Source: Druceiella hillmani
Taxonomy: Eukaryota > Arthropoda > Insecta > Lepidoptera > Hepialidae
Direction of reading: 5' to 3'
Length of the DNA stretch: 64,000 nucleotides
NCBI GenBank assembly: GCA_039881145.1
Contig: JAYKKI010000074.1
Span: 8,004,001-8,068,000 of the forward strand
The notes beneath the pieces were generated by a model, which worked only from the letters and a program-made list of their open reading frames with translations, did not search any database and was not told where the DNA came from. Below, one piece after another: positions 46,997 through 59,698 of the stretch (position 1 is its first letter; every line of letters begins with the position of its first letter). The translations under genes were made by a program, and so were the position numbers.

Positions 46997-47106
46997 ATGG
47001 AACTATGGATATATTGAGATACGATAAAATGAAATATGGAACTATGGATATATTGAGATACGATAAAATGAAATATGGAACTATGGATATATTGAGATAC
47101 GATAAA
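46997..47106. repeat. 39-bp tandem repeat, 2.8 copies
   Basis: Units start at 46997, 47036 and 47075 and are identical apart from the truncated third. The frame crossing them on the minus strand is only a by-product of the repeat. Confidence 0.95.
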
Positions 47107-47119
47107 CACTTAATGCATG

Positions 47120-49540
47120 AAAAATATTAAAGTGTGATGTGGTGTGTATGGCTGGGTTGTGGTGAGCAGCTTCCGATCAAACCTAATCTAACCCCATAAA
47201 TGAGTTTAGTGTTATTACGGTTATCCATTTTTATGAATTAATATGAATAACCCACTAATTTACAGTGAGTGAAAACAATAGTTTAACCTTCTAAATATAA
47301 GTACCTCTCAAGTTAAGGAAACAAGAAAACGTATGAAACTAAGAATTTGTAGGGAAATTTGGTATATAAAGAATTTTCTTATATTGCAGGGTAAGGTCAC
47401 TAGAGATTGACACTTTAATAGACAACCAGGCTTACAGAAATTACTTTTCATAGTCAAAATATTGTACAAGCATGAATTTTTATTTGCAAATTGTAAACAA
47501 ATATAATTATCGTTTTATAAATAAATTGCAGTTATGATTTAACATTCAAATATATGAATAGATGAAAAAAATTGTATAATACTTATGAGTGGACTTGGTT
47601 AGAAACAATTTAACCAACTTTGATAATTCGGTTCATCTGTATGGTTCAGAATAACACACACAAGTGTTATAAGAGAAGTAGTGGCTTGACAATTAAAAAA
47701 AAATACCATTTATCTATTCATCGGTTATAGTCCATAGATTTACACATATTAGGTCCATTTATTACAGACAGATAATATATCTGACGATCTCGAGTAAAAT
47801 GGAGAGGAACTTGAGGACATATGGGTACAAGAGAGTATCACCGTGTCAACCTATTCATCATTTTTTATCACATTATAAGTACATCCTTGACACCTTAAAA
47901 TATTTCATCGGTATGAATGGTGTTTAAAGAATTTTTGGTGTTTTCTATTTTTTCCTTTGCTGTAGTAAGGAATATTTTAAATTTTAACTTACGTGCAATT
48001 TACACAACAAACTAAAGTGTAAACAATAAAACACATCTAGTAAACAACTACAAAAACAATATAAATTAGTCATTTTTTTATAAATAAGAATAATTTTAAT
48101 AGGTATAATTAAATTTTTGGCAGTATAGGTGTAGATGGAGCAAATGTGCATCTTTTTTTAAATAAAATTGATTTCTTTTTATTTCTAGAATAAAAAGAAT
48201 TTCTAGAATTATTTATGGTGTTTATTAATAAATGTTAAAATTTTAGAATTTCCACTTTGCCGGTTTTCATTTGATATGTAACACGAGGGAGTCGAAAACA
48301 AAATAAAAATTGGTGATTCAATTAATCTCATTAACGCTATTCTTAAAAGTATAACTTTATGGATATATATTGGTCATTGGTAAATATCACTATTATGTAT
48401 AAACAATTCTGCTCAACATTGAGAAAATAGACCGGGACAGACGGAGAGAACAGACATTGAATTGTTTCCGTAAGCGTTCTACCTTTTTTAAATTTTTTCC
48501 ATTTATACTACGGGGCAAAAGAAAGAAAAAAGAAAAAAAATATTCCCATAACATTTTCAAAATAGGTAGAGTAGTTTTCTAAACTTTTCAGAAAAACAAT
48601 TTTATTAATTTATTACAGATATTTATAAATACATTACAAGTAACCAAATCGTAATGATAAAGAAACAACGGCTTAATATAAAATTAAATGAGAATTATAA
48701 AAGGTAACGACTACACATGTCTACAAATATACGAGTATATAATATACGAGTACGTACTTTCATTTATTCACAAGCGCCAATGTCTTTTCAGTGGTTGCAA
48801 AGAAAGGAAACCTAGCTTACCCAGGAGGAAATCGGCCGGAAACAAAAAGTAACCATACTGTCTCCTGTATAGATGTCATAGGAATATCTTTTGAACACGT
48901 TTAATCAAGATGTACTTGGTTTCGTGTGGACTCTAGTCGATGGTGTCGGATTCTAACTGGCTTTCCAATATTGAAGTGTACAGCAAGCGAATTGATGATA
49001 CACGTTGAAAATCTTTTGATTTATGCAACGCAAATCCAAGTTTTTGAAACAATTGTTTCGCTACATCACTATATTATCCACGAAACGTTAATTACATTTT
49101 TACCTATTAAAAAGACAAAATTGTCACTTAAAACTATTTGCACGTTCAATTGTTCCACATTTTACGTTCCCCGTAAGAAAATATCTATACCAAGTAAGGG
49201 AATAATGCAAATGGTGCTAGAAAATACAAATATTGTCGATATTGTTTGCAATTTAAAGTTTTTTCCCCTGTAATTACGGAAATAAATTTTTAACGTTTAC
49301 AATTTTCCTTGTGTAATAAATACTATGACTGAGATTTTTTGTGTATTTCATTTTCCAAATGAACGGCATGGACTTATGGTTTCGAAACATACGTTTGAAC
49401 AACATATGGAAGAGTCTTGTGACTTAGGATGTTGAGAAAACGCTCGTTCTTCGTACTCGAAAACCTCTTATATTAAGTTGGCAACTTATAACCCCGCCAT
49501 CTCTGTAGACAAACTTTCCAACGTTTTATATGTAGTCAAT
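47120..49540. other. AT-rich spacer
   Basis: Nothing recognised. A 115-codon plus-strand frame (48926-49273) has no family resemblance and low confidence. Confidence 0.3.
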
Positions 49541-49544
49541 AAAA

Positions 49545-50560
49545 TCAATCTCTAATTCCATAAGCACCGTCGGTATTTAACACTAGTCGCCAACCTGCAG
49601 ACAAAGCTAAAGTTTCGTACTTATAGCAATATATGGGCCTTTCACTGGAAAACCGGTGACGTTCGATTTTCATATGACTTTCGTCTTTAAATTTTCTGCC
49701 ACGTAAATTATTAGATAGAGAGAGTAACAGATGGTAATTAGATAGCGAAAGATCAGGAGAGTGCTGTGAGTGAAGTAGCATACGTCATCCAAGTGAAAGT
49801 TGTTTTCCACGCCTTACTTTTGCTACGTGGGGTCGAGCATTATCACGTAAAAATAAACTTTGCTTTGATTTGAAGAAAGTTTAGCGATGACTTTGTTCAA
49901 TTGATAACAACAAATTTTAGCTGTAATTGTACTATTAGCTTGAAAGAGTTTTTAATGAATAACTCCATTTATATCCCACCATGCAATCAAAAGCATATTT
50001 TGTCAAATATCATATTTTGGTCAAAGTACACCTCTTTCTCCCGCTCCTATGCACTGACATTTACACTAAAATCTAATATAAACCACCCACTTTTCATCTC
50101 CTGTAATCAGATACTTTAGCCTTTCGTTGGTATGAAGGGAACTCAGTAGCTCCAAGCGCATATTAGCTCTTCTCTGAAGTTGAAAAGTTGTTAGTTCACG
50201 TGATAGCCAAAGGGAATATTTTAATTCTCTTTCTCAAAGCATGAAGTTGTCTTTCTATTGCAGTATAAGGGTTTGAAAATAACTCTTACGAATAATGCGA
50301 ATTTAATAACGCGACTCTGGGATCTGTTTCAATAAGGATTTAAAATTTTTCTAAATCAATTGTAGCCGGTCACTTTGGACGAGGTTTATCGGACAGGTCA
50401 AAATTTCCTACTTTTATTCAGTGTTTGGCTGTGTCATAAGAGGGCATATCGTCACCCATCGTTGTATATATATTGCGTGATGCTTGACTGATTTTTCACC
50501 CTAAACGACGTTTCAGAAGACAGATTCTCCTAAGTTCATTTCGAAATACTTCCATTTTTG
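49545..50560 (-). pseudogene. mariner transposase relic (D,D34D type)
   Basis: Order on the minus strand: an N-terminal MEVFRNELRRICLL at about 50550; GNFDLSDKPRPKW at ~50390 (HTH/linker); ERQLHALRKR at ~50235; TGDEKWV at 50086-50106 with the first catalytic Asp; LLIAWWDINGV at ~49985; DNARPHVA at 49821-49844 with the second Asp; HSPDLSLSNYHLL at ~49740. Thirty-five codons separate the second Asp from the Asn of SNYH, exactly the D34D spacing, so the third catalytic Asp has become Asn. There are several stops and frameshifts. The terminal inverted repeats were not identified with confidence. Confidence 0.88.
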
Positions 50561-50649
50561 GTTTATTCGTTAGTTACCGATTACTTAATTCAGAAATCCA
50601 AATGAATAAGAGCATCATTTTTACATGACCAATAAAGAAATAAATGTTT

Positions 50650-51690
50650 AAAATTCATTATATTAAAGTGTTATAAAGTATACAAGTACGTGTATAATTT
50701 TATATCTTTTTATTTCGTTTATTGCTTCTGTTTCCATTTCCTATTGATTTTCTCCGATATATGCTACGTTTTCATTCTAAGCAGCTTAGAAGAAACCTTT
50801 CACAAATAAAATTAATTGGTTGATTTTAAAGTGAATATATTTTGAACCCTGTGTTTTAAAAGAAATATGTTCTTTGTATTTGATAATTATAGTAGTCATA
50901 TTTTGTAATATTTGTGTTTGGAGTTGAAATCTGTATAGATATTATTTTTCATGGTCTTTACGAATCTCTCTTCAACCGAGAAGTTAAAGCGACCTTCACC
51001 GTGGGTAGAGAAAGTGGTTCATTTATTACTTTGCTGTTTTTGAATGCTCATTTGTCATATGAATGTGGCATGTAAGTTGATGCTAGAAATTGTGATATAA
51101 ATGCGACATTATTCGACAAAAGAAACCTTAGATATAACGTCTTTAGAATATGTATGGCAATTTTCTTTACGTACAGTCACTTTTAAATCGTTATAGATAT
51201 TTTGTTTATAATGAAAAAAAAACAAATTTACTCGTAATGTATTCGTTTTCTTTCGCCAAAAATTATACACGCATATAAAAAAATGTGCCTCTAAGGTAAT
51301 TATTTTATTATTAAAAAACATTTAATCACAATAATACTGAATTTTTTGTGTTTCTAAAGTTTATTTTTGCTTTAAATTAATAATGATATATTACACATTT
51401 AACTAACGTTTTATACGTTTAAAGAGTTAATAATAAAAATTATTTAAGAGAAACAATAAGAATTTAAAGTGTTAAAAAGATGACATTTGTCTCACTTAAT
51501 ATCAATAAAGCACTTAATTCTGTCAACTTAAAAATAGGTTTTTAAATCTTTGGTTTGTGGTACAAATGTTTATTTTAAATAGGATTTATTTATTGGAAGC
51601 ATATGCATTTCAGCAACTATGAAATTCACTCTTTATTAATCTAAAAAATGTACAAGTTAAAATAAGTAAAAAGATTGTTGGAAAGCTGCA
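50650..51690. other. AT-rich spacer
   Basis: No recognisable feature. Confidence 0.3.
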
Positions 51691-51691
51691 A

Positions 51692-51818
<127 letters not shown>

Positions 51819-52155
51819 AGTAAAAAGTGTGGCAAAATTGAGTGATTTTGTTGACATCAGGCGACACAGACGTCATAATTATATACTTTATAAAGTAATA
51901 AAAATGAAATTGTTATGAAATATAAGGATAATACTGATATTTTTTGGTTACTATAGACTTCTTCACTAATATTATGGTTTTTTTTTAAATTTTTTTGATC
52001 GATTGCCCTTATAATTGTGATAAACCTAGCGATTTTTTGAGGATTTTTGATAATTTGTTTACAATAAAATTGTACTAAAAAAACAAGTATATGTTTTTGA
52101 ATTTGCAATTTAATAACCTTTCTTTTGATGAAACTTATTAAAATACAAAAAAAAA

Positions 52156-52157
<2 letters not shown>

Positions 52158-52215
<58 letters not shown>
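52158..52215. repeat. (AT)n microsatellite
   Basis: Pure AT tract upstream of the TIR-bounded element. Confidence 0.95.
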
Positions 52216-52217
<2 letters not shown>

Positions 52218-52438
52218 AAAGTAAATTGAAATAAGCTATGAAAAAAATGTTTAAACTCCCTTCAAAACTTTCCACCAAAGTGAAAGCAAACTCTTTCGGT
52301 TTAACGTATGTAATTGGATTATTACGTCTCACAATATCGAATTTCAACTTTTCATCTGAAATACTCTGAGAGAGATGATGTAACAGACAGATAGACACTG
52401 AGGTGATTCGAAAGTTTTAGTATGGGATACCAATAAAA

Positions 52439-53919
52439 TAACAAAATCGTAATAAAAAGTTTCTATTTATGTTATTACTAGTTGCAGATTTTTTAGCTGT
52501 CCCATTTATTATGAACGGTCTCATTTGTAAATTTTAACCCCAAAATGGATATTTGAGTTTTGAATATTTATTATTCCATGATTACAAGGGACTTACATAA
52601 GTTAACGCAATTAGTTCAAGAAAAGGACTATATATTAACCTTAGATCTGTATCTTGAATTGTAAAATGTTAAAATTAAATTACTAATTTTTCGAAAGAAA
52701 ATCAAGAGGAGATAAAGGAATAAAAATTAAAAACATACCTTATAAGAGTTTACCTCACAATGAGATTGGTGAAAAGTATGACTGAATGTAAAAAGTTGAC
52801 TAGGTGATAAATGGTCCTATTGAATGTATGTTTATGGAAATAATTATTAAAAATAAATGGGTAAAAGTTAGACTTGATCGCGTCGGAAGTCACAATTTTC
52901 ATTTCATAGATAAGTCAACCTAGAGTAAGAGTAGAAGTTGAACTTGGCAGTGACAATTCAAAAGCCAAGTCGAAGTCACCGATTATCTGGATTTTTTGTC
53001 TATGAACGTATGAACTAATAATTTGTTGTATATTATTTCTTTATAAAAGTTGTTTACTTTACGTGGAGAACATTTTGATTGGATAAAAAGGAGGATGTCG
53101 TCGATTTGAACGACTTAATTAATTTTATTAAAGAAGTTGATGATGGAGAACATCAGTTTGAATTGATCGCAAGGGCAGTTTTGAAACGACCGGGATAAGT
53201 CTTTAAACGACAGCTGTATTTTAGAAGTAACTTGACTTAATATAATATAATCTCCTAATTAAGTTTAATAGAAATATAATACTATTAAAAAGTTAAATTA
53301 CTATTTTAAATAGGTTATAATATTCGACAGCTATGCAGGATAACTTCAAACAAGTTCACAGGCAGTTTGAAATTATGTTCTACTTAACTCTTGACGTGTA
53401 TTGTGTTTTTGATGAAGTCCGATAGTAGAATGTTATACAAATGTTGGCTGGTAGTCAAAATACTGATTATTACTTAAACTTTGTAATATCGTCGTTTTTC
53501 TTGAGAAATAGGCCACGTTTTGCTGCAAATTTGTCTAGGCAAAAATCCTACCTAAGGTTAATAAATAAAAAAATAATACGTTTTTTAAGATTATCTTAGT
53601 TTCATTTAAAAGCATAATAAAACAACATATGAAGGAATTTTGTTTCATTAGCAGTGACAACATAAATACATATATCTTGAAATTAAAGTAATTAATGCTG
53701 CAATGGATAAGCTAAATAAGTTAATACAAGATTAAGCTAAATAAGTTAATTCAGAGATGTTTAATATATCTTATATTATAACAATTTTGAGTTTGTTTCT
53801 TTATTGCAAAATTTTAAATATTTGAAATTCAATTGCGTGAATTCGGTTTAAACTTAGTCTTTTCAAGGGTCTCAATCCTTGAAAATAAACAGGACAAATT
53901 AAAAATCTGCAACTAGTAA

Positions 53920-53977
<58 letters not shown>

Positions 53978-54000
53978 ACTTTTTTATTAGGATTTTGTTA
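52439..54000. mobile_element. 1.56-kb non-autonomous element with terminal inverted repeats
   Basis: The left end, taacaaaatcgtaataaaaa then gtttctat, and the right end (reverse complement of 53966-54000) match with one substitution and one or two length differences. Further in, ctagttgcagattttt (left, 52479-52494) is matched inverted at 53901-53916. The two repeat blocks are separated on the right by a 53-bp AT expansion. The ends fit TA duplications (52439-52440, 53999-54000), as in Tc1/mariner-type elements. I find no transposase in the interior, so it would be a non-autonomous or decayed copy. Confidence 0.7.
53922..53974. repeat. (AT)n expansion inside the right terminal inverted repeat
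   Basis: AT tract splitting the right TIR into two blocks; the corresponding left position has only a few bases (ttatgtta). Confidence 0.9.
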
Positions 54001-56770
54001 ATACTTCCTTAGAGTCTGTACAAATATTTGTCTCGGAAACTATATGATATGTAAAGTAAAAAGTGTAAAGTTGAAATTTGAAATTATGGTAATTAGTGGT
54101 CCAACATATGTAATGTTAAATATAAAAAGTTGCGTTACATTTTTGGAGAAAGTTTTGAGAGGAGGTTAAACTATTTTGTTTACTAAGGCATAATGTTGGT
54201 TTTAATAAGAAGCATAAAAAAATTGACTGATTATTAAAAAAAATTAAAATATCATGATCCCAAAAGCAATTGGTCGGAAAACTTTGAAAAACAACGAAGT
54301 TTGTTAGTGATGAGGTCTATATTAAAAAATACCAGTAATATTCTATTACTTAAAAATTTAATTTTTTAAATCTGTATTGCTATTTTAGTATTAAGGATAG
54401 CAAACAAATAATGATTGATATAAATTTTGCGTACTACATTAAATAAAAATATTGTAAGGACTTTTATCATATTCTTTCTTAATTATAGAGTTACTGTAAC
54501 GATTAAATAACAAAGTTTAGACGAACCACGCGTGTCTAATATGGACTTCCTGTTTTATAAGATCTATCCTCTAATCAGATTCTTTCATTAAAAACATGTT
54601 ATAGCAAGTTATTTGGTTTATAAAGTACTAATAATATGAATGTTTGAAGACAGCTGTTTTAGACAAAACCTATTTTATTTTTTTTGATGTTTTATTTTTA
54701 AACTGTTTTTTAAAAACCGAGCTTTTCTGATGTATCTTTTTTTAAAATCTTTATCAATTAAAATCTGGTTTCGGTTAATGTGATTTAATACTCGATCAAA
54801 TACTATTTGAAAAATTTGCATGTTTATAATTTTTAATAGTTTTAATTTCCTTCTCAAAAATTATTAGCATTTTAATTTTTCGCGTTGCTTAAAATCAATA
54901 CATATTACTTAGTATTCAGAAAGATGTTTAATGCATAGAATTGGAGTGAATTTTTTGGGCACGGAAACTTAAAATGATAAACTTTGCTGCCCAATGAAAT
55001 ATGTCGCAATCTTGAAATCATAGGCCTGTATTTAGTCTCCAATTCCGTGAATGAGCTAAATTAAAAGTGAATTATTTAATAATATTCGTGACATGTGAAA
55101 GCGACAGCTCGTTAATACCATCTGGCACCAAAACTTTACATTTTACAAATTCCATTATTCTGGAAAGATAAAACTTCAAATTAAATGTCGTCAGTCTAAT
55201 TATGAAAACTTTTAGACCGAAGTGATCTGTCTCACTTAATATTTTGGAAACGGAGCAAAATATTAAGATGGGTCTTGAATATACGACTATCTATTATTTA
55301 TTCACTTATTTGGCTTCTGGCAAATACTTCTCCCAATCTTTCGTGATTTTCACACTTGCCGTATAGTAGCATCATGTCTCTATTTCATTATATCACCACT
55401 CACTGCTATTTTAACTTTATCACTGACCATATTAAATAGTATGTAATAGTTTTCTGTTCTAGGTGTGGGTTATACATTTTATATACTTGTCTGACTTCTT
55501 TCCAGTTTTTTTTGTATTTTTGACTTTTTCTTTAAAATATTCTTAATTGTTCAAAGATAGGTGTTGGTAATATATAGCAACATATTAGTTAAAAACATTC
55601 CTTTTTACTTTGGTTGTAATTTTTTAATTCATAGTTTCGTTTCAAAACCTTTTTTAATACGCTGGGTGCTGTTTTTTCATTCTGTGATATTTGAAAGAGA
55701 GTAATTTGCTGAAACAAATGACGCTTTCCACTCTAATTGTCATTCCTTATTGAGTATAAATCGGTATGGATAATATACAGTTGTTAAATATTTGCTTTTG
55801 ATTTAGTTGTGATTGTTTTTAAATGTACAGTTTAGTGCCAGAATCTTTTTATGCCTAAGGTGCAAGGCTCTTTGTTTCTTAGTGCAAGGCTCTTGTTTTC
55901 TTCTCTTGTTCTCTCTGTTTCTTTATTACGAGAGAGAGAGAGATAGAGCGCTTTGAAAAAATATGGAATGACAGGTAAATATTTCATTAACTCACTTTAC
56001 AATGGATTGGTTATACTGAGTTTTGAGCGGTAATTAAGCTCTTTGTTAAATATAAACTATTAGAGATAGGTAAATGATCGAATCATTCAAACACAGAATA
56101 ATCGGTGGAAACCATTAGGGGGGATGGGATAATTATCATACACACCGAAACAGTTAAAGTCGAAAAACATTATTTTGTTGTGGTTAATTGTCTGAATTAT
56201 TATCCATGGTCGTTAGTTTAGTCTTTTTCTACATATATGTAGGTTATTAAGATTTTTTTGCATGGTAAATTAGCGAATATTGTTTTTGAAATAAAATGAA
56301 TTATCGCCTGTATTTTTTTCATCCATAGCGGTCTATTAGTATTCAAATGGCTTAAGTTGCGAAATTATACAGACTATAAAGATTGCCTTCCGTTTTCCAC
56401 TCATACAACACGGAGTAATGAAAACATATATGAAAATCGCTAAGAGGGTTTTTGTATGTGGGCAGAACAGAATAGTTCTTTTAAAATTATTTATTCTTTT
56501 AAAATTAATATTTAATTATAATCGAAATACTTCAATAATTTTTTTTTAAAATTATTTCACTTTCTAAGTCAACAATTCCAAAGGTACGATCGAGGAGGGA
56601 AGATATTTGCAATGTGTTAAAAGTTAAGAGCACATAAATATCACTTAATAGGTAATGTCTCTTCCGGAATAAAGTTTACTTCGTTATCTTCAAAGATGCA
56701 CTTTTAACAAGAAGATCCTGTAAAGATTCATAAGCGAAATAACATCTGTCGTTGTGGTACAATCAATTTA
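54001..56770. other. AT-rich spacer
   Basis: No gene recognised. A short GAGA tract lies near 55930-55945. Confidence 0.3.
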
Positions 56771-56772
56771 AA

Positions 56773-56856
56773 CATACTCATTTAGATTATTTGTCGTCTT
56801 GTAATAAACTCGAATCTTAGCATACTCATTTAGATTATTTGTCGTCTTGTAATAAA
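56773..56856. repeat. Perfect 36-bp direct duplication, period 48
   Basis: catactcatttagattattt and the following 16 bp occur identically at 56773-56808 and 56821-56856. Confidence 0.9.
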
Positions 56857-57474
56857 TTTTTTTGGGTGTTACGACATTTGTAAGTAACTGGAAGTCGCGT
56901 ATCACACCTGTTCAAAGTAAGTAGTAAGTAATGACTTAACTTTTTTCAACCTTGTTGATTTTTTAGGATATAAACAGACTGAATTTGTTTAAAATAAAAC
57001 TGTACAAGTTTTTAAACTGTATAAATGTTGCCTTATTTTTTTGATATAGCTTGTGGAAAAAATTGGACCATCCGAAAAAAGTACTTATTTTTTAATAGTC
57101 TGTACTTTAATTTCATATCTCAAGGTACATTTTTTTTCCTTTTTGTTTAATCTTCTATTAAAAATAAAATTTTATTAAATTTTTTAATAAAGAATAAGGA
57201 TTGTTTTTCTTTTCAAGAAATTATTATTTTTCTTGTTTTTTTTTTTAAATCTACTTCCTTCTAACTTATTTCCTCGTAATATATGGACAACATCAGAAGG
57301 TATATAAGGTAGCGACGAACAAAAAGAGAGATAGACTCGATTGAAATATAAAAGTTCCTTGTACATACAGACACATTCTTAAAAACGAATCATACTTTTT
57401 TGTTATCATATAAAATGTTGATAGGTTATAATACGAAAGACCGATGCGCTGCTGCTTTACTTTAAACTATGACA

Positions 57475-57750
57475 ACTTTCATGCAATCGATACCTCAGTT
57501 CCGCCCAGGCTCCCGCACCTCTGTACCGCCATCCTGACGCATTCGTCGTTGACCTCATTCAAAAATTAGTTCAAGGTTACTCATAGCGTACACGGTACCC
57601 ACTTCTCTATCCCCGTATAGCGCTCCATGCAACTTTTATAGTTTAAGCAAATGTGTTATGAATAATCTTATTCTTTTTGTGCCAACATGGCTTCGCCATT
57701 TGGTGCGCTGCCAACTACATATCGGTTGGAGCTGTTACATTTACATTGTT
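57475..57750. other. GC-richer spacer patch
   Basis: A short GC-richer patch (57490-57570) without a recognised frame. Confidence 0.25.
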
Positions 57751-57909
57751 TCTGGAATGATAGTCTTTCAGTTTGGCTTAACCATTAATGACGTTGTTTT
57801 TTTTTAATGTTGTTGTTAAACGAATAATAAACGAATAATTCACGTGTTAAATCTTACTGTCTAAATTAACTTTAAACAAATGAACGGTTATTTATGTCTA
57901 AGCCGCCAG

Positions 57910-57910
57910 A

Positions 57911-57958
<48 letters not shown>
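57910..57958. repeat. (AT)n microsatellite
   Basis: AT dinucleotide tract. Confidence 0.95.
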
Positions 57959-57959
<1 letters not shown>

Positions 57960-58109
57960 TCGACAGGACTGAATGTCTTTTCGTTAATGAGGTAAGATTA
58001 GTGTAAATCAAAGATTTTATGAAATATTGGACAAGCTCGTGGCAAGTAAGGAAGACAATAACTTTAACTCGATAGGGACACATAGGCAAACCACCTCAGT
58101 TGGAAATTA

Positions 58110-59215
58110 TAAATAAATTTTAGTTTGTCAAGACCATCTCACCAAGTTTATGAAATCGCATACCATCTCTTTGATGTTTTTACTACTTTTGGAGCGCCGA
58201 ACATTCTTCATTCCGATCGTGGTTGAGAATTCTCTAACCAAGTCATTGAAAGTTTATATTCCATGTGGCTAGATGTGAAAATAGAACATGGAAAGCCAAG
58301 ACATAGCCAGAGTCAAGGATCAGTGGAGTGTGCTAATGAAGACATGGAAAATATGCTAAGCATGTGGATGGAAACCGATTAGATATGGAAATGATCAGAA
58401 GGCTTAAAATATAATCAGGCATTGAAAAATAGACCATGTTCGAGGAAATCATGTTCAAGGGAATCGCGGAAATGTGCGACCCACGCAACAATGTTTGGTT
58501 ATCCAATGGAATAGGCCTCCAATGAGCAAAGCAAAATAGCGATCACTAGAGATATGATTGAAGTTACAAGATCTGAAGAAGATTTGGAGAATCTGTTCAT
58601 TTCCAAAAAAAAAATCGGGATAAAATAATGCCTCTGGAAATGTAATTGAACGGGAAAAAAAGATAATATTGTTGAGAATGAGGTAGAACTGGACAGAAAC
58701 AATAACACTGTCGAGAATAAAATACAAAATGGCAGAATGTTCTTGGAAATTATAGAGTTAGTACCGAAAAGAGGTTGAATCTGTACTGACTGTAAGAAAT
58801 AAAGCAAAATTGAATTTGGAGAAACACATCACATCGGTTGATAAATATCCAAAGGTAAAAATTGATCAAAATGTAAGACTGAAAGTACCAGAAATTGACA
58901 TAGCTAAAACTGACCCGAAAAGCATTATTGCAGTTATAGTAAATATTAGGGACAGCGATTTTTACCAACTCGGTAACAAATTTGGAGTGCTGAAGCAGCT
59001 TTATACACAAAATCAATTTACTTCATGCTCGGAAGACTTTATTAGAAGAAGTTATTAAAGATAAAGAAGTGAGTCTTCGAGAAGTTGTGCCGAAGTTGTC
59101 ATTGAGCGAAGGGCAAGGATGCAAAAAATGTAACTGCTTAAAAGTGCTCGACGATTACTTTGTAATTCTAAATGCAACAATAGCTCACAACTTCGTTGAG
59201 TTTACTATTGTAACA
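58110..59215 (+). pseudogene. KRBA2-like integrase-domain gene relic
   Basis: The plus strand, in shifting frames, reads CQDHLTKF (~58125, with the first catalytic Asp), AYHLFDVFTTFGAPNILHSD (~58165, second Asp), EFSNQVIESLYSMWLDVKIE, HGKPRHSQSQGSVECANEDM (~58290, with the catalytic Glu) and WSEGLKYNQALKNRPCS. Then come the C-terminal SVDKYPKVKIDQNVRLKVPE, DFYQLGNKFGVLKQLYTQNQ and a Cys-containing GQGCKKCNCLK...LCNSKC-like end. This order matches KRAB-A domain-containing protein 2-like genes, which derive from retroelement integrases and are abundant in some arthropod genomes. Stops and frameshifts are frequent. No KRAB or zinc-finger N-terminus is seen upstream. Confidence 0.8.
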
Positions 59216-59469
59216 AACACAATTTTTTTCACTTTTAATAAACGACAATTAATATTACCAAATGATAACAAGAATTAATGACTTACTAACAACTAACTAA
59301 CTTTGACTTAGCCAACAAAGATATCATAATTTGTGGGAAGGAATTTTTTTGTTTATTTTACTATTTTATTTATTTATCTACTTTAATGTATCTAATTGAT
59401 ATATATGGCGAACTTATTGTAACGAGAGCCATCGCTTACAGTCAACCATAACACCAGTCCAGCCCCATT

Positions 59470-59535
59470 TGACGAACGGCCGGGAATCCAACCCGGGTCC
59501 CCGCGGTGCGCCGCATCGTCAAAGGCCGTATGGCT
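59470..59535 (-). repeat. GC-rich repeat with tRNA-like B-box motif, copy 2
   Basis: Minus strand: TTTGACGATGCGGCGCACCG, then GGGACCCGGGTTGGATTCCC, related to 10245-10300. The GGGTTGGATTCCC part resembles a tRNA T-arm. It may be a SINE remnant or the promoter-proximal repeat of a lost element. Confidence 0.35.
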
Positions 59536-59698
59536 TGTGATTAATCCAACCACAGAAATAAATCAAGATAGAAGGGTCCAACGGGCATGTCACCCATGCT
59601 ACAAAGTTTACAATATACTGAAAAGGTTTCTCGGACGCTTGGTCGGTCAGTGCGCGTCGATACTCTCCACAGTGCGCTTGAGGTGAACTTCGTACAAA

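Noticed and set aside
46997..47106. CRISPR array
   Set aside because: The 39-bp units are directly contiguous with no spacers; it is a tandem repeat in eukaryotic DNA.
58455..59016. Minus-strand hydrophobic frames over the KRBA2-like relic
   Set aside because: Antisense shadows of the plus-strand pseudogene.
59470..59535. Functional tRNA gene
   Set aside because: Only a T-arm-like motif is present; no acceptor stem, D-arm or anticodon arm can be folded.
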